Source: Caryophanales bacterium
GTDB lineage: Bacteria > Bacillota_I > Bacilli_A > Izemoplasmatales > UBA1188
Direction: 5' to 3'
Length of the DNA: 64,000 nucleotides
Assembly: GCA_016287865.1 (NCBI GenBank)
Contig: JAEEXP010000002.1
Coordinates: 1 to 64,000, forward strand
Part shown: piece by piece, positions 50,395-60,096 of the stretch
Layout of the letters: each line of letters opens with the position of its first letter
How positions within the stretch are numbered: position 1 is the stretch's first letter
Notes under the pieces: model-generated
What the model was told of the DNA's origin: nothing
Databases searched by the model: none
Seen by the model: the letters and a program-made list of their open reading frames with translations, nothing else
Translations under genes and position numbers: made by a program

Positions 50395-51825
50395 TTATAA
50401 ACCTGCCTGTTGTTTCTTAGAATCCCATTGTGACTTAGCTGCTTGAGCTATATCACTAAATGCTTTATCAAGTGATGTTCCTTTTAACATGTTTTCATAT
50501 GGACGGAGTCCACCAGTAAACCAAATATCAATTAATCCAGATAAATACATAAACTTAGTTGTCTTATCGTCGCCATCATTTAGTTTAGGATAATTAGTAA
50601 AGGCTTTTGTATATTGACTTCTGATGTTTAGAAGATTCTTTGTAAATGAGTTAGTTGCATCACTATCTTGATAGTTGCAGTCATAAGCAAGAAGACCATT
50701 GGCTTCCTTTAAGAATGTCTTACAACCAAAATCACTAACGATTAACTTGATTAACGCTTTAGCTTCAACTTGATGAGTTGATGTAGCTGGAATTGCAAAG
50801 TATTGATCTTCACCAATTGTATATAGAATGTTTTCTTCAACAGCATTTGGAGCTGTAGGAGTCTTCATTAATGCGAGTTCAAATTCTTCACTATTAATTT
50901 CATAACCTAAGATTTCATTATAAATCCAGTCAGAGTTAAACATCATAGCAGCTTCGCCTCTTGCGAACTTTCTTTGTGCATCGTGGTTATCAAGACCAGA
51001 ACAATTCTCAAGAACGTAATCAGTATTTCCAATTAATGCTTGCCACATAGAAGTGGCTTCTTTAAGTTTTGCATATGTAGAATTTTGTGATGAATCAAAG
51101 TTAGAAGCAGAAGAGTAGTTTAAGAATTCTTTGATATTAGCTTCGCCAGCAAGTTGAGCCCACCAAGTATATACAGCATAATCGAAGTAGTCAGTGTTTT
51201 GACCAGTATATACAAATGGAGCAACAGTATAAGATTGGTTTTCTACTGGTAATGCTTCATTAACGATTGTTTCACATAAATCTAATAATTCTTGATAAGT
51301 TGTAGGAACTCTCCAACCATTGTTTTCAAACATTTTCTTATTATAGAAGATTCCACCTGTTGCTTTAATCCAAGGAAGTCTATATGTATGAAGTTTTCCT
51401 TGTGAATCTGGGTAATAGATACTATTTCTATATTCTTGTGATACTTTATCTTTTAACTTAACTCCATCAACTAAATCTTCCATGATGTCATCAAGTTCAG
51501 CAAATTTACCTTGAGCTGCATAAGTCATCCAGTCAACGCCAACAGAAATATATAAGTCATCATCATTCTTTTTAGAATTTATATTTTTATTAATAACTTG
51601 ATCCTCATTAGCAGTAGCTTCTAAGTCCACTTTAATAGTAGGATTATCTAATTCAAATTTTTCAATAATTTTATTCATCCATGTAATACCATAACCTCTA
51701 TTTAATACATGAACTTTAATGTGTGTTTTACCATCAACATTTGTCTTTTTACAGCCAATAAGAACAAACGCAAACAAAAGAAGTGCAATAAAACTAAAAC
51801 ACATCTTAAAAATATTTTTTCTCAT
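50395..51825 (-). CDS. ABC sugar-binding lipoprotein (family 1 solute-binding)
   Basis: A 476-residue lipoprotein with the signal peptide ending FVLIGC. The mature part is an extracellular solute-binding protein of the carbohydrate class. HVLNRGYGITWMNKIIEKFELDNPTIKVDLEA opens the fold, RLPWIKATGGIFYNKKMFENNGWRVPTTYQELLDLCE is the hinge-region signature, and RGEAAMMFNSDWI is the conserved ligand-side strand. AGGAGAATTTT precedes the ATG. It is the first gene of the operon ending in nagA; its permeases are on the divergent strand at 53628 and 54584. Confidence 0.92.
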   Translation of the reverse strand: MRKNIFKMCFSFIALLLFAFVLIGCKKTNVDGKTHIKVHVLNRGYGITWMNKIIEKFELDNPTIKVDLEATANEDQVINKNINSKKNDDDLYISVGVDWMTYAAQGKFAELDDIMEDLVDGVKLKDKVSQEYRNSIYYPDSQGKLHTYRLPWIKATGGIFYNKKMFENNGWRVPTTYQELLDLCETIVNEALPVENQSYTVAPFVYTGQNTDYFDYAVYTWWAQLAGEANIKEFLNYSSASNFDSSQNSTYAKLKEATSMWQALIGNTDYVLENCSGLDNHDAQRKFARGEAAMMFNSDWIYNEILGYEINSEEFELALMKTPTAPNAVEENILYTIGEDQYFAIPATSTHQVEAKALIKLIVSDFGCKTFLKEANGLLAYDCNYQDSDATNSFTKNLLNIRSQYTKAFTNYPKLNDGDDKTTKFMYLSGLIDIWFTGGLRPYENMLKGTSLDKAFSDIAQAAKSQWDSKKQQAGL

Positions 51826-51883
51826 AAAATTCTCCTATTTACCTATTTTTAGATATTTTTAACAAATTTAAAAAACTACTTTA

Positions 51884-51912
51884 ATACTACTATATATCAA
51901 AGATATTGTCAA
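51884..51912 (-). promoter_or_regulatory. Sigma-A promoter of the SBP-GH94-nagBA operon
   Basis: On the minus strand TTGACA (51912-51907) and TAGTAT (51889-51884) are spaced by exactly 17 bases. The leader is about 50 bases. Confidence 0.7.
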
Positions 51913-51934
51913 TAGAAATGAATATAAAAAAAGA

Positions 51935-51974
51935 TTAACTAATTAAAAATACCTATGTTTTTTAAGTTAATTAA
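51935..51974. promoter_or_regulatory. Inverted repeat between the divergent sugar operons (possible ROK operator)
   Basis: TTAACTAATTAAAAA (51935-51949) and TTTTTTAAGTTAATTAA (51958-51974) form an imperfect dyad. It lies between the SBP promoter and the GH16 gene, where a regulator such as the locus-encoded ROK protein could control both. In such AT-rich DNA this may be chance. Confidence 0.3.
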
Positions 51975-52036
51975 ATAATATGTTGAATTAAGCCATTTTA
52001 TATGTTAAAATTTTAGTAGATTGAGGACTTGTTTAT

Positions 52037-53623
52037 ATGAATAAACTTTGGAAAAAACCAATTTTATTTCTATTTTTAGGCATTTTTTTGCTACTTATAG
52101 TAGGCTGTTCAAAGAAAAGTACAATTAATGTTGACAGTAGAAATAAATACATGAATGATTACTATAATAGATTATCTTCGCATAAAAAGAGCGATTCTCC
52201 TTTACTATATGAGGGAATTGAATTAGATTTAGATAATCTATTCTTTGACGACTTTATGGACGGAGTCAATAAAGATAATTGGTATATTGCTAATCAAGCA
52301 TGGGGTACTGGAGGTAACGGTGGTGTTATCAAAGAGAATGTTGGATATACTGATGATGGAATCTTAGTCCTTAAAGGCAATGGAAAATATTATACAGAAG
52401 GAAAGGTAAAAGGAGTTGGTTCATATAAGGATGGATCACTTACTGGAGCTGCCTTAATTTCAAAGTTCACAACAAGACCTGGTAGATATCAAATTAAGAT
52501 GAAAGTATTACCTAGACTAGGTGCGTGTACTGCCTTCTGGGTTTATTCATATGATCAATCAAATGGAAATAACCATGAAATAGATATAGAGCTTCCAGGT
52601 GGAGCTAATTCTACACATGTTATTTCATTTGAAAATGTATTAAATACTAACTACATTACAGTTCAAATGAGAGAATCACAAGATACAAAGTTAACTGAAC
52701 TTGAAGGAATGGATGAAAACTTTGTAGCTTTAAATGACGGAAACTGGCATACCTTTGGATTTGATTGGTATACTGACCCTGAACTTGTAGTTTATTACAT
52801 TGATGGTGTAGTAACCGCAGTATCAAATGTGTTTGTACCATTTGCGGATACTCGTCTTTGGCTTGGTTTATGGTTCCCTAATACATCGGGATTTGTAGGA
52901 GAAGCACTCTTTGAATCAGATGCAATGTATGTAGATTGGGTTGAGTATATTCCATTTAAGAATCAACCATGTGACACTCTTGAAACTACATTTGGAAGAG
53001 ACCAAGTCGCAGCTGATGATGAATATCCTACTACTCCAATTTCAATTGAAACACCTAACAAAGTATCTAATGCAACATTTGAATACGCAAAAACTCATAG
53101 TGATTATGAAAATTATGGTTGGGACTTCAATAAGAGAAACTTAACTAGTGATGAAACTGCGTATTTAAAGAATAAATATAAAGAAGACTATCTAAGTAAT
53201 AATCCGGACGCAACTGATGAAGAGATTAATGATTATATAAATGAAAAGTTAAAAGAACTAAGAAAAACGACATCTTTAAATAATTTCACAAGAATCCTTT
53301 CAAATTCAGGAATGAATGATTCTTATGGAATAGAAGTTAAAGATATAGGAAGAGTGAGACAAGTAATAGATTCTATCTATGATGGATATAATATTGATTT
53401 TAGTTTCTACGCAAAAGGAAAAGGAAAAGTAACTATTCAATTCCAAAATAATATAGATTCTAAGATTAGTGAAATTGTATTCGACATTGATGAATTAGAT
53501 TATAAGAATTTTAAATATCAAGGTATAGCTCCAGAAGGAACTAAGAAAATCATGATTATGGTCGATACAACACTTAATAATGTTGTTTACGCTGATGACT
53601 TCAGTATGTATATCAATAGGTGA
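52037..53623 (+). CDS. GH16-family glycanase lipoprotein
   Basis: A 528-residue lipoprotein; the signal peptide ends LIVGC. The GH16 beta-jelly-roll (about 65-310) has FDDFMDGVNKDNWYI at its start and NHEIDIELPGG with the catalytic Glu181-Asp183-Glu185. DWYTDPELVVYYIDGVVT and DAMYVDWVEYIPF close the fold. GH16 enzymes cut beta-1,3/1,4-glucans, galactans, or keratan/mucin glycans. The ExDxE spacing (no extra residue) differs from the ExDxxE of laminarinases. A C-terminal carbohydrate-binding-like beta domain follows (about 400-528). It is extracellular, first gene of the plus-strand operon. Confidence 0.85.
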   Translation: MNKLWKKPILFLFLGIFLLLIVGCSKKSTINVDSRNKYMNDYYNRLSSHKKSDSPLLYEGIELDLDNLFFDDFMDGVNKDNWYIANQAWGTGGNGGVIKENVGYTDDGILVLKGNGKYYTEGKVKGVGSYKDGSLTGAALISKFTTRPGRYQIKMKVLPRLGACTAFWVYSYDQSNGNNHEIDIELPGGANSTHVISFENVLNTNYITVQMRESQDTKLTELEGMDENFVALNDGNWHTFGFDWYTDPELVVYYIDGVVTAVSNVFVPFADTRLWLGLWFPNTSGFVGEALFESDAMYVDWVEYIPFKNQPCDTLETTFGRDQVAADDEYPTTPISIETPNKVSNATFEYAKTHSDYENYGWDFNKRNLTSDETAYLKNKYKEDYLSNNPDATDEEINDYINEKLKELRKTTSLNNFTRILSNSGMNDSYGIEVKDIGRVRQVIDSIYDGYNIDFSFYAKGKGKVTIQFQNNIDSKISEIVFDIDELDYKNFKYQGIAPEGTKKIMIMVDTTLNNVVYADDFSMYINR

Positions 53624-53627
53624 TTAT

Positions 53628-54572
53628 ATGATAAAAGGTAAAAGGAGAATTACTAAATCCCAAAAGAAGGATTGGTTATTTGTATTAATAATGCTTTTAT
53701 ACCCAGTACTACAATTCGTTATAGTCTGGGCTTTTGTCAATATTGGATCTTTAGTTATTGCATTCCAACAAACAGATATTAGAGGAAATACTACTTGGTC
53801 ACTAGTAAACTTTAAGTATGCATTTGACTCAATATTCCATTCAACACTAAATACGACAGGAATCAGTGGACTAACTGATGGAATAGTAATGATTATTAAC
53901 TCATTAGGTTATGCGGTTATTACTATCTTTGTATCAATTCCTTTGTCTATGATATTTGCGTACTTTTTAAGTAAAGAAATGCCATTCGCAGGAGTATTTA
54001 GAGTAATATTCTTCCTCCCTAACGTTATTCCAGTAGTGGCACTTACTATGGCATATAATATGCCACTAAAACCTAATGGATATATTTATGAGTTCCTAAA
54101 TTTATTTGGGAAAGCATTTGATATATATAATAGATGGCCGACATCACAACTAATGGTTTATGTATATTGTGTGTGGGCAGGCCTTGGATATAATATTATT
54201 CTTTTAAGTGCGGCAATCGGAAGAATTCCAAAAGAAATCTTTGAATCTGCGAAGATTGATGGAGTAACACATATCAAAGAATTCTTTATGATTGTAGTAC
54301 CACTATCTTGGCCTACAATAGTAACTTTAATTGTTGTAGGACTAACTAATGTGCTTACACTATACTTACAACCTTACCTATTAACTAATGGTACGGGAAG
54401 AGGAAGCACATGGACAATTGCGATGGAGATATTCAGTAATACATCTCAATTTAACCCAATCAACTATAACTCAATGGCGGCGAAAGGCCTCATGTTATCA
54501 CTTGTATGGGCACCAATTGTTCTTGGAGTAAGAAGACTCCTATCAAATGTCAACAAGGATGTTGATTTCTAG
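53628..54572 (+). CDS. ABC sugar permease (MalF-like)
   Basis: A 314-residue protein with six or so transmembrane helices. EIFESAKIDGVTHIKEFFMIVVPL is the EAA loop that docks onto the ATPase. The start is placed at ATG 53628, after AATAGGTGATTAT, four bases beyond the GH16 stop. A longer reading from 53580 would run inside the GH16 gene. It pairs with the next gene to form the membrane pore for the sugar imported by the binding protein at 50395. No ATPase gene is in the locus, so a shared MsmX-type ATPase encoded elsewhere is likely. Confidence 0.92.
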   Translation: MIKGKRRITKSQKKDWLFVLIMLLYPVLQFVIVWAFVNIGSLVIAFQQTDIRGNTTWSLVNFKYAFDSIFHSTLNTTGISGLTDGIVMIINSLGYAVITIFVSIPLSMIFAYFLSKEMPFAGVFRVIFFLPNVIPVVALTMAYNMPLKPNGYIYEFLNLFGKAFDIYNRWPTSQLMVYVYCVWAGLGYNIILLSAAIGRIPKEIFESAKIDGVTHIKEFFMIVVPLSWPTIVTLIVVGLTNVLTLYLQPYLLTNGTGRGSTWTIAMEIFSNTSQFNPINYNSMAAKGLMLSLVWAPIVLGVRRLLSNVNKDVDF

Positions 54573-54583
54573 GAGGTTATATT

Positions 54584-55447
54584 ATGGATAAGAAAAGAAG
54601 AATTCATCATAAAAGAAGAAAAATGTCTGCTCCAATGATAATAGTATTTATACTATTCATCATCTATTCAATCAGTATTCTTGCCCCATTTATTTGGATG
54701 TTTATTAACTCGTTTAAGAGTGTTCAAGAATATAATTCAGGTAATTATTTTGGATTACCTAAAGTAATTAAGTTTAGTAATATAGTTGAAGTACTAAAGT
54801 TTGAGATTCATTCTCAAAGTATCTTAAGTATGTTTATCACAAGTATCATTTTAACTGTCACAGGTACTGTCGTTAACGTATTCTTTAGTGCTGTCTCAGC
54901 TTATGTAATTGCGAAATATAAATTCCCTGGAAGAAAGATTATCTATTCAATCGCAATTATTACAATGATTATTCCTATCGTAGGAACTTTACCTGCGATG
55001 GTTAGAATGATGGAAACATTTGGTCTTGATGATTCAATACTTGGAGTATTATTCTTATATTCTGGATGTTTCGGATTTAACTTTGTACTACTTCATAGTT
55101 CATTTAAATCTATTAGTTGGCAATACGCAGAAGCTGCGATTATGGATGGAGCTAATAGATTCCAAATCATGTTCCTTGTAATGTTCCCTATAGCTAAAGG
55201 ACCAATTGTTGCAGTATCCGTACTTGAAGCTATCGCTATTTGGAATGATTATTCTACACCATTCCTCTTCATGAAATCTAATACAACACTCGCAGTAGGA
55301 CTTGAACAGCTTCAAACTGCCGCACAAGGAAAGTATCCACTTCAATTTGCGGCTACAATGATTGCGGTTATCCCAATCGTGATATTATTCGCTATATTCC
55401 AAAAAACTATTATAAGAAATACTGTCGCAGGAGGCTTAAAAGGATAA
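54584..55447 (+). CDS. ABC sugar permease (MalG-like)
   Basis: A 287-residue permease. The basic N-terminus precedes a first transmembrane helix (about 20-42), then WMFINSFKSVQEY, the typical post-TM1 loop of MalG-type subunits. YAEAAIMDGANRFQIMFLVMFPIAKGP is the EAA loop, and the C-terminal TIIRNTVAGGLKG is the usual MalG tail (ends in VxGxxKG). AGGAGGTTATATT precedes the ATG. It follows the MalF-like gene by 11 bases and overlaps the next gene by one base (TAATG). Confidence 0.93.
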   Translation: MDKKRRIHHKRRKMSAPMIIVFILFIIYSISILAPFIWMFINSFKSVQEYNSGNYFGLPKVIKFSNIVEVLKFEIHSQSILSMFITSIILTVTGTVVNVFFSAVSAYVIAKYKFPGRKIIYSIAIITMIIPIVGTLPAMVRMMETFGLDDSILGVLFLYSGCFGFNFVLLHSSFKSISWQYAEAAIMDGANRFQIMFLVMFPIAKGPIVAVSVLEAIAIWNDYSTPFLFMKSNTTLAVGLEQLQTAAQGKYPLQFAATMIAVIPIVILFAIFQKTIIRNTVAGGLKG

Positions 55448-58400
55448 TGAAAAAGATATTAATCTATTTAAGTTTACTTTTATCATTAGTATTCTTAACT
55501 TCATGCGCTAAATATACATATAAAATTGATCAAGAGAAGATCTACATTAGAGATGGAATGACTCTAGATATTTCAAACGATAAGAATATATCTTATAAAG
55601 TATTGAGTAAAATAGATGGAGTATCTATTAATGGGTCTACTATAACTATCTCTGATTCAGTTAAAAATGGTACACAAATCCTTATTGGACTTTTTAATAA
55701 GGATACTTTTATTGCGACTATGATTGGTGAAGTTAAAAAAGATATAGCTAATCCAGTCATTTCATTTACTAATTTAAGTAATAATGTAAAAGACGGAGAT
55801 GATATTAAAGCTTCATCATCTCCAGTTATGTCTATAACTTATAGTTTAAAGAATAACCCAGTGGGTATTCTAATAAATTCTTCTAGTGGTACACTTCATT
55901 TCCTTGATAGTGTTATAGAAGGCACTAAATTTACTGTTATCGCTAGCGCTGGTGGCGCAACTATTGAAAAAGAATTTATCTACGCCAAAGAAAACCTAGT
56001 TACTATAAAAGAAGGAAAAGAAAAATTAATCGTTAGTTCAGATGATCCATTTGAACTTGAAGTATCTTTAGATTTTAAAGGCAATACTGAAGCGATTAAT
56101 GAAGGAATACTCGCAGTAGAACTTAACGGAAAAAAACTTAATCAAAGTGAATATTCATTTATTTCTGATGATCAAACATTAGTTATTAGTGGTAATTCAT
56201 TTAAGAATCTTCCACTAGGATTTAATAAATTAAATATTGTGACTTTAAGAAACTCTATCGAAGGAGAAGTTCTTGTCGCACACTTTATCTCAACCCCAGA
56301 AGATTTAGCTAATATTAATAATACTATTGAATCACTTAATTCATATTATGTCTTAAGCGCAGATATAGATCTTAAAGATTATTTAAGTAAAGGTTCTAAG
56401 GGTTATAACGCTGGAAAAGGATGGAATCCAATTGGTCTTTATAAAGACACAACTGATTCAAGCGCAACTGAATATGCATTTGGTGGTTATTTCGATGGAA
56501 ATGGACACACTATATCTAATTTATATATTAATAGAAATGATGAAAGAGGATTTAACTCTGGACTTTTTGGTTATACCACAGTTAATTCTGTGATTATGAA
56601 CTTAAATGTATCTTCAGATAAAGATCAAACTTATAAGGTTTGTAGTTATTCTGGAGGACTAGTTGGTGCAAATAACGGTACTATTTTAAATTGTAGTGCT
56701 GATGTAGATATCACAGCTGATGATGCACATAAAGTTTTAGGCGGATTTGTTGGACGTAATGAAGGCACCATTAGAAACTCATACTCTATAGGCGCTGTTT
56801 ATTCATCTAATCAAGCTGGTGGCTTTGCTGGTCTTGATATGGGTTTAATTGAAAACTCATATTCAATTCATTCTGACCTACTCTTTGATTCAACTGGAGT
56901 AAGTGATAAAAATTATGTGTTTGAATCAAAAGAGTTATTACTTGCATCAGGATTTACTACACTTAATTATCCATGGATATTAAGAATAAATGATTATCCA
57001 TATATTGAGTCAGTAATCGTAAATAACTCAATTAAAGATATAAAAGTATTAAATCAAGAGTTATATGTCACAAAAGGTGACACATTTAAAGTAGAAATAG
57101 AAGCTATCCCTAAAATAGTAGACACTATCTACACTAAAGAATTTGAAATAATTGAAGGTAATGGTGTAACTATTAATGATCAAGGAATAGTTTCTACAAC
57201 TCAAGCCCAAGATGACTATTTTAAAGTAAAAGTTAAAATGGGTAATATTGAAAAAATAATAAAAGTAAATGTCTATCAAAAACCTAAATCAATCAATTTT
57301 AGGGATACTCAAGAATACACAGTGTCCGCAGGTGATTATATTAAACTTGATGGATATGTGCTACCAGAAAAAGCTCTTCAAGATATTAGATATCAAATAA
57401 CGTCACCTCTTCCAGGAGTTAGAATGTATAGCGATGACGTTATTGAAATTAAAAGAGATGCCTCTTCAGGAACATTTGAAGTAACAGCTTATGCTAGAGA
57501 TATCACAAAAACTATCACTATTAATGTAATTGGTTTTGAAACATTTATAGATTCTACTAAATATTTATTAAGTGATAGAGAAGAAAATGTAGTATTCACT
57601 CTTCCAAGTGGCGCGACAAGTGAATTAGTCACAGTTAAAGCTTACTCAAAAGTTGTTGAATACACAGTTGATGGTGATAACGTAACTATCACATCAACTT
57701 GGCTTAAAGAATTATATGGTGAGAGAATCCCTATTGATTTCGTTACTAAAACTAAAACTTATACGGGTGAGGTTAGAGTGTTAAAGAATCAATATGAATC
57801 ATTCTATACAGTTTATCCAAGAAATACTTTTAAAACATTCCCTAATAATACCTATAGTATTGGCAGTGACTTTAGTGAAGATATCAAGTTTACTCTTCCT
57901 GATACCTTTGATACTTCAAAGATTAAGAGTATCAAGAGATACTATGATGAAATAGAAAGTTCTATAGAAGGATTTAATCTCACACTTAGATATAATGACT
58001 TTAAGGATTTCACAAATAGTGCTGTCCCTGTAGTTATTACACTTGATGATGATACTAAATATTTACTTGAAGTAAATGTATATAGTGATTCAATTAGTTC
58101 ATTCTATTACTTATCAAGAAATAAAGATATTATCTTTAGTGGTCAATCACTAGTAAAAGAAACTGATGAATTGAATAATATTGAACTAGTAGTTGGTGGT
58201 GATATAAAAGATATCAAGTTATACTATGAATCAATTAACTATAGTAAAACTTCAAATAAAATAATAATCGATTTAAGCAATAAGAATTTAGATAAATTTA
58301 AAAAGATTCCTTTAGTAATTACTGCGTCAGATAATTCAAGAGTTGGATATTCTTTAATTATCGTAGATGATAAAGAAGAGGATATTATTATTTCTTCAAA

Positions 58401-58944
58401 AGAAGAATTTATTGAATTTAAGAATGACCACAGTAATTATTCAAAGAATATAGTACTTATTAATGATATAGATTTTGAAGGAATGTCTCTTTCGTCTATT
58501 GGGAGTAATAAAGATGGTGGAGAGTTCACTGGAAAATTCTTTGGAAATGGATACGCACTTAAAAACTTAAACATCACAAGAAATGATTTCTCTGGAGAAT
58601 ATATGTCTGAAGGAGAACTTAAAGGTGATGAGACAGTTAATAAATACCATTCATCATATTACGTTGTAGGATTATTCTCAGTACTTAAAGGAGAATTATA
58701 TGATCTTACACTAGAAAATGTAAATGTATGTCCAACATTTAATTCAACTAAAACTGGAAACTATGTTGGTATAATTAGTGGAAAACTAGAAGGTAAAGCA
58801 ATAAATATTAATTTAATAAACTGTAATTCTGACGCTGCGGCAGACGGTAGCCAAAGAGTAGTAGGAATTATATATGCTACATCATCAGCTGATGCAGTGT
58901 ATGAAGTTATTTATAATGGACAACTCATACAAGGAGGAAAATAA
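55447..58944 (+). CDS. Large lipoprotein with GLUG repeats and Ig-like domains
   Basis: An 1165-residue lipoprotein; the signal peptide ends VFLTSC. Two regions (about 280-500 and 980-1165) carry GLUG-type motifs. GLFGYTTVNSVIMNLNV, GGLVGANNGTILNCSADV, GGFVGRNEGTIRNSYSIG and GGFAGLDMGLIENSYSI make up the first run, and YVVGLFSVLKGELYDLTLENV is in the second. Between them are several beta-sandwich domains. GLUG repeats occur in surface proteins of Gram-positives, where they are thought to mediate adhesion. It overlaps the permease gene by one base, so it is co-translated with the importer and probably presents or binds its glycan. Confidence 0.85.
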   Translation: MKKILIYLSLLLSLVFLTSCAKYTYKIDQEKIYIRDGMTLDISNDKNISYKVLSKIDGVSINGSTITISDSVKNGTQILIGLFNKDTFIATMIGEVKKDIANPVISFTNLSNNVKDGDDIKASSSPVMSITYSLKNNPVGILINSSSGTLHFLDSVIEGTKFTVIASAGGATIEKEFIYAKENLVTIKEGKEKLIVSSDDPFELEVSLDFKGNTEAINEGILAVELNGKKLNQSEYSFISDDQTLVISGNSFKNLPLGFNKLNIVTLRNSIEGEVLVAHFISTPEDLANINNTIESLNSYYVLSADIDLKDYLSKGSKGYNAGKGWNPIGLYKDTTDSSATEYAFGGYFDGNGHTISNLYINRNDERGFNSGLFGYTTVNSVIMNLNVSSDKDQTYKVCSYSGGLVGANNGTILNCSADVDITADDAHKVLGGFVGRNEGTIRNSYSIGAVYSSNQAGGFAGLDMGLIENSYSIHSDLLFDSTGVSDKNYVFESKELLLASGFTTLNYPWILRINDYPYIESVIVNNSIKDIKVLNQELYVTKGDTFKVEIEAIPKIVDTIYTKEFEIIEGNGVTINDQGIVSTTQAQDDYFKVKVKMGNIEKIIKVNVYQKPKSINFRDTQEYTVSAGDYIKLDGYVLPEKALQDIRYQITSPLPGVRMYSDDVIEIKRDASSGTFEVTAYARDITKTITINVIGFETFIDSTKYLLSDREENVVFTLPSGATSELVTVKAYSKVVEYTVDGDNVTITSTWLKELYGERIPIDFVTKTKTYTGEVRVLKNQYESFYTVYPRNTFKTFPNNTYSIGSDFSEDIKFTLPDTFDTSKIKSIKRYYDEIESSIEGFNLTLRYNDFKDFTNSAVPVVITLDDDTKYLLEVNVYSDSISSFYYLSRNKDIIFSGQSLVKETDELNNIELVVGGDIKDIKLYYESINYSKTSNKIIIDLSNKNLDKFKKIPLVITASDNSRVGYSLIIVDDKEEDIIISSKEEFIEFKNDHSNYSKNIVLINDIDFEGMSLSSIGSNKDGGEFTGKFFGNGYALKNLNITRNDFSGEYMSEGELKGDETVNKYHSSYYVVGLFSVLKGELYDLTLENVNVCPTFNSTKTGNYVGIISGKLEGKAININLINCNSDAAADGSQRVVGIIYATSSADAVYEVIYNGQLIQGGK

Positions 58945-58945
58945 A

Positions 58946-60076
58946 ATGGTAGGAAAAAATCAATCATACGCAAGACAAGTAAATAATCAATTAGTAATGA
59001 GAGAACTAAGAAAGTCTAATCTATCCGCAACTCAATTAAGCGAAAGATTAAACTTATCTAATGCTGCATTAAGCGCAATTATCTCATCACTACTTGAAAG
59101 GGGATTAATTAAGGTAGTAAAAGATGAACCTAATAAGAATGTAGGACGTCATAGAGTTTACTATACAATCAATGAATCATTTGGAATTATCCTCGTTGTA
59201 TCATTATCAAATCTTTATTCAACTGTGGTTATTTCAGATATGAAGAATAATATCCTTGAAAGAGTTGAATCAAGAATTAATAAATATGACATCAAGATGT
59301 TATATGAACTTGTTCTTCAAATTAAAAACATTCTCTCTGACCAAAAATATAGAGATGTCCCACTTTTAGGTATTGATATTTCTGTACCAGGCTTAGTTGA
59401 TAAGAGTACTGGAAAACTCCAACTCTCAAATCAATTTGATAAAGACTTATTCAGCGAAAAAGAACCTATCGTATCACTTTTTGAACGTCAATTTGATGTC
59501 CCAGTTAAAATCACGAATGATATTAACCTTGCCTGTCTTGGTGAGATGCATCAAGGCTCACTCATTGACTCTCAAAACGGAATGCTTGTTCATATTGATG
59601 AAGGTATTGGTTCTGCATTCATTTTAAATGGTGAACTATATGAAGGCGAAGATGGATTTGCTGGAGAAATTGGTAGAATGCAAATTGGACTTAGAAATAA
59701 GATTGGCGTTTTAGATGATTTCGCATCTATCAGAGCTATTAAAAATATTGCAAAAGAAAAGTATGGAAAAGAGTTCCATACTAAAGAAATAATTGAATTA
59801 TTTAATAGTGATAAAGAAATAAAAGAATATATCCTTGAAACAGCTTATGCACTCGGAATACTTCTTGGAAATATTGAACAATTATTAAATATTAAAAAGA
59901 TTGTTCTTTCAGGCCGTGTAACATTATTCGGTAAAGAATACTTAGCTAAAGTTCAAGAAGGACTCAAAGAAAGAGGCACTAAGTCAACCATAGAATTTAG
60001 TACTTTAAATGATGCATCTATAATTGGTGCAATTTATAAAGCCACTATAGCTCTCACAGATAAAATATTAAGTTAA
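58946..60076 (+). CDS. ROK-family transcriptional regulator (NagC/XylR type)
   Basis: A 376-residue protein. The N-terminal helix-turn-helix is MRELRKSNLSATQLSERLNLSNAALSAIISSLLERG. The ROK sugar-kinase-like domain follows, with LLGIDISVPGLVDKSTGKL, ITNDINLACLGEMHQGS and GEDGFAGEIGRMQIG (the sugar-binding GEIG motif). The DNA-binding domain marks it as a repressor rather than a kinase. The start at 58946 follows AAGGAGGAAAATAAA; the longer frame begins inside the previous gene. By position it should sense the imported sugar or its phosphate and control the two divergent operons, a NagC-like role. Confidence 0.9.
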   Translation: MVGKNQSYARQVNNQLVMRELRKSNLSATQLSERLNLSNAALSAIISSLLERGLIKVVKDEPNKNVGRHRVYYTINESFGIILVVSLSNLYSTVVISDMKNNILERVESRINKYDIKMLYELVLQIKNILSDQKYRDVPLLGIDISVPGLVDKSTGKLQLSNQFDKDLFSEKEPIVSLFERQFDVPVKITNDINLACLGEMHQGSLIDSQNGMLVHIDEGIGSAFILNGELYEGEDGFAGEIGRMQIGLRNKIGVLDDFASIRAIKNIAKEKYGKEFHTKEIIELFNSDKEIKEYILETAYALGILLGNIEQLLNIKKIVLSGRVTLFGKEYLAKVQEGLKERGTKSTIEFSTLNDASIIGAIYKATIALTDKILS

Positions 60077-60096
60077 ATATTACAAGGAGAATAGTT

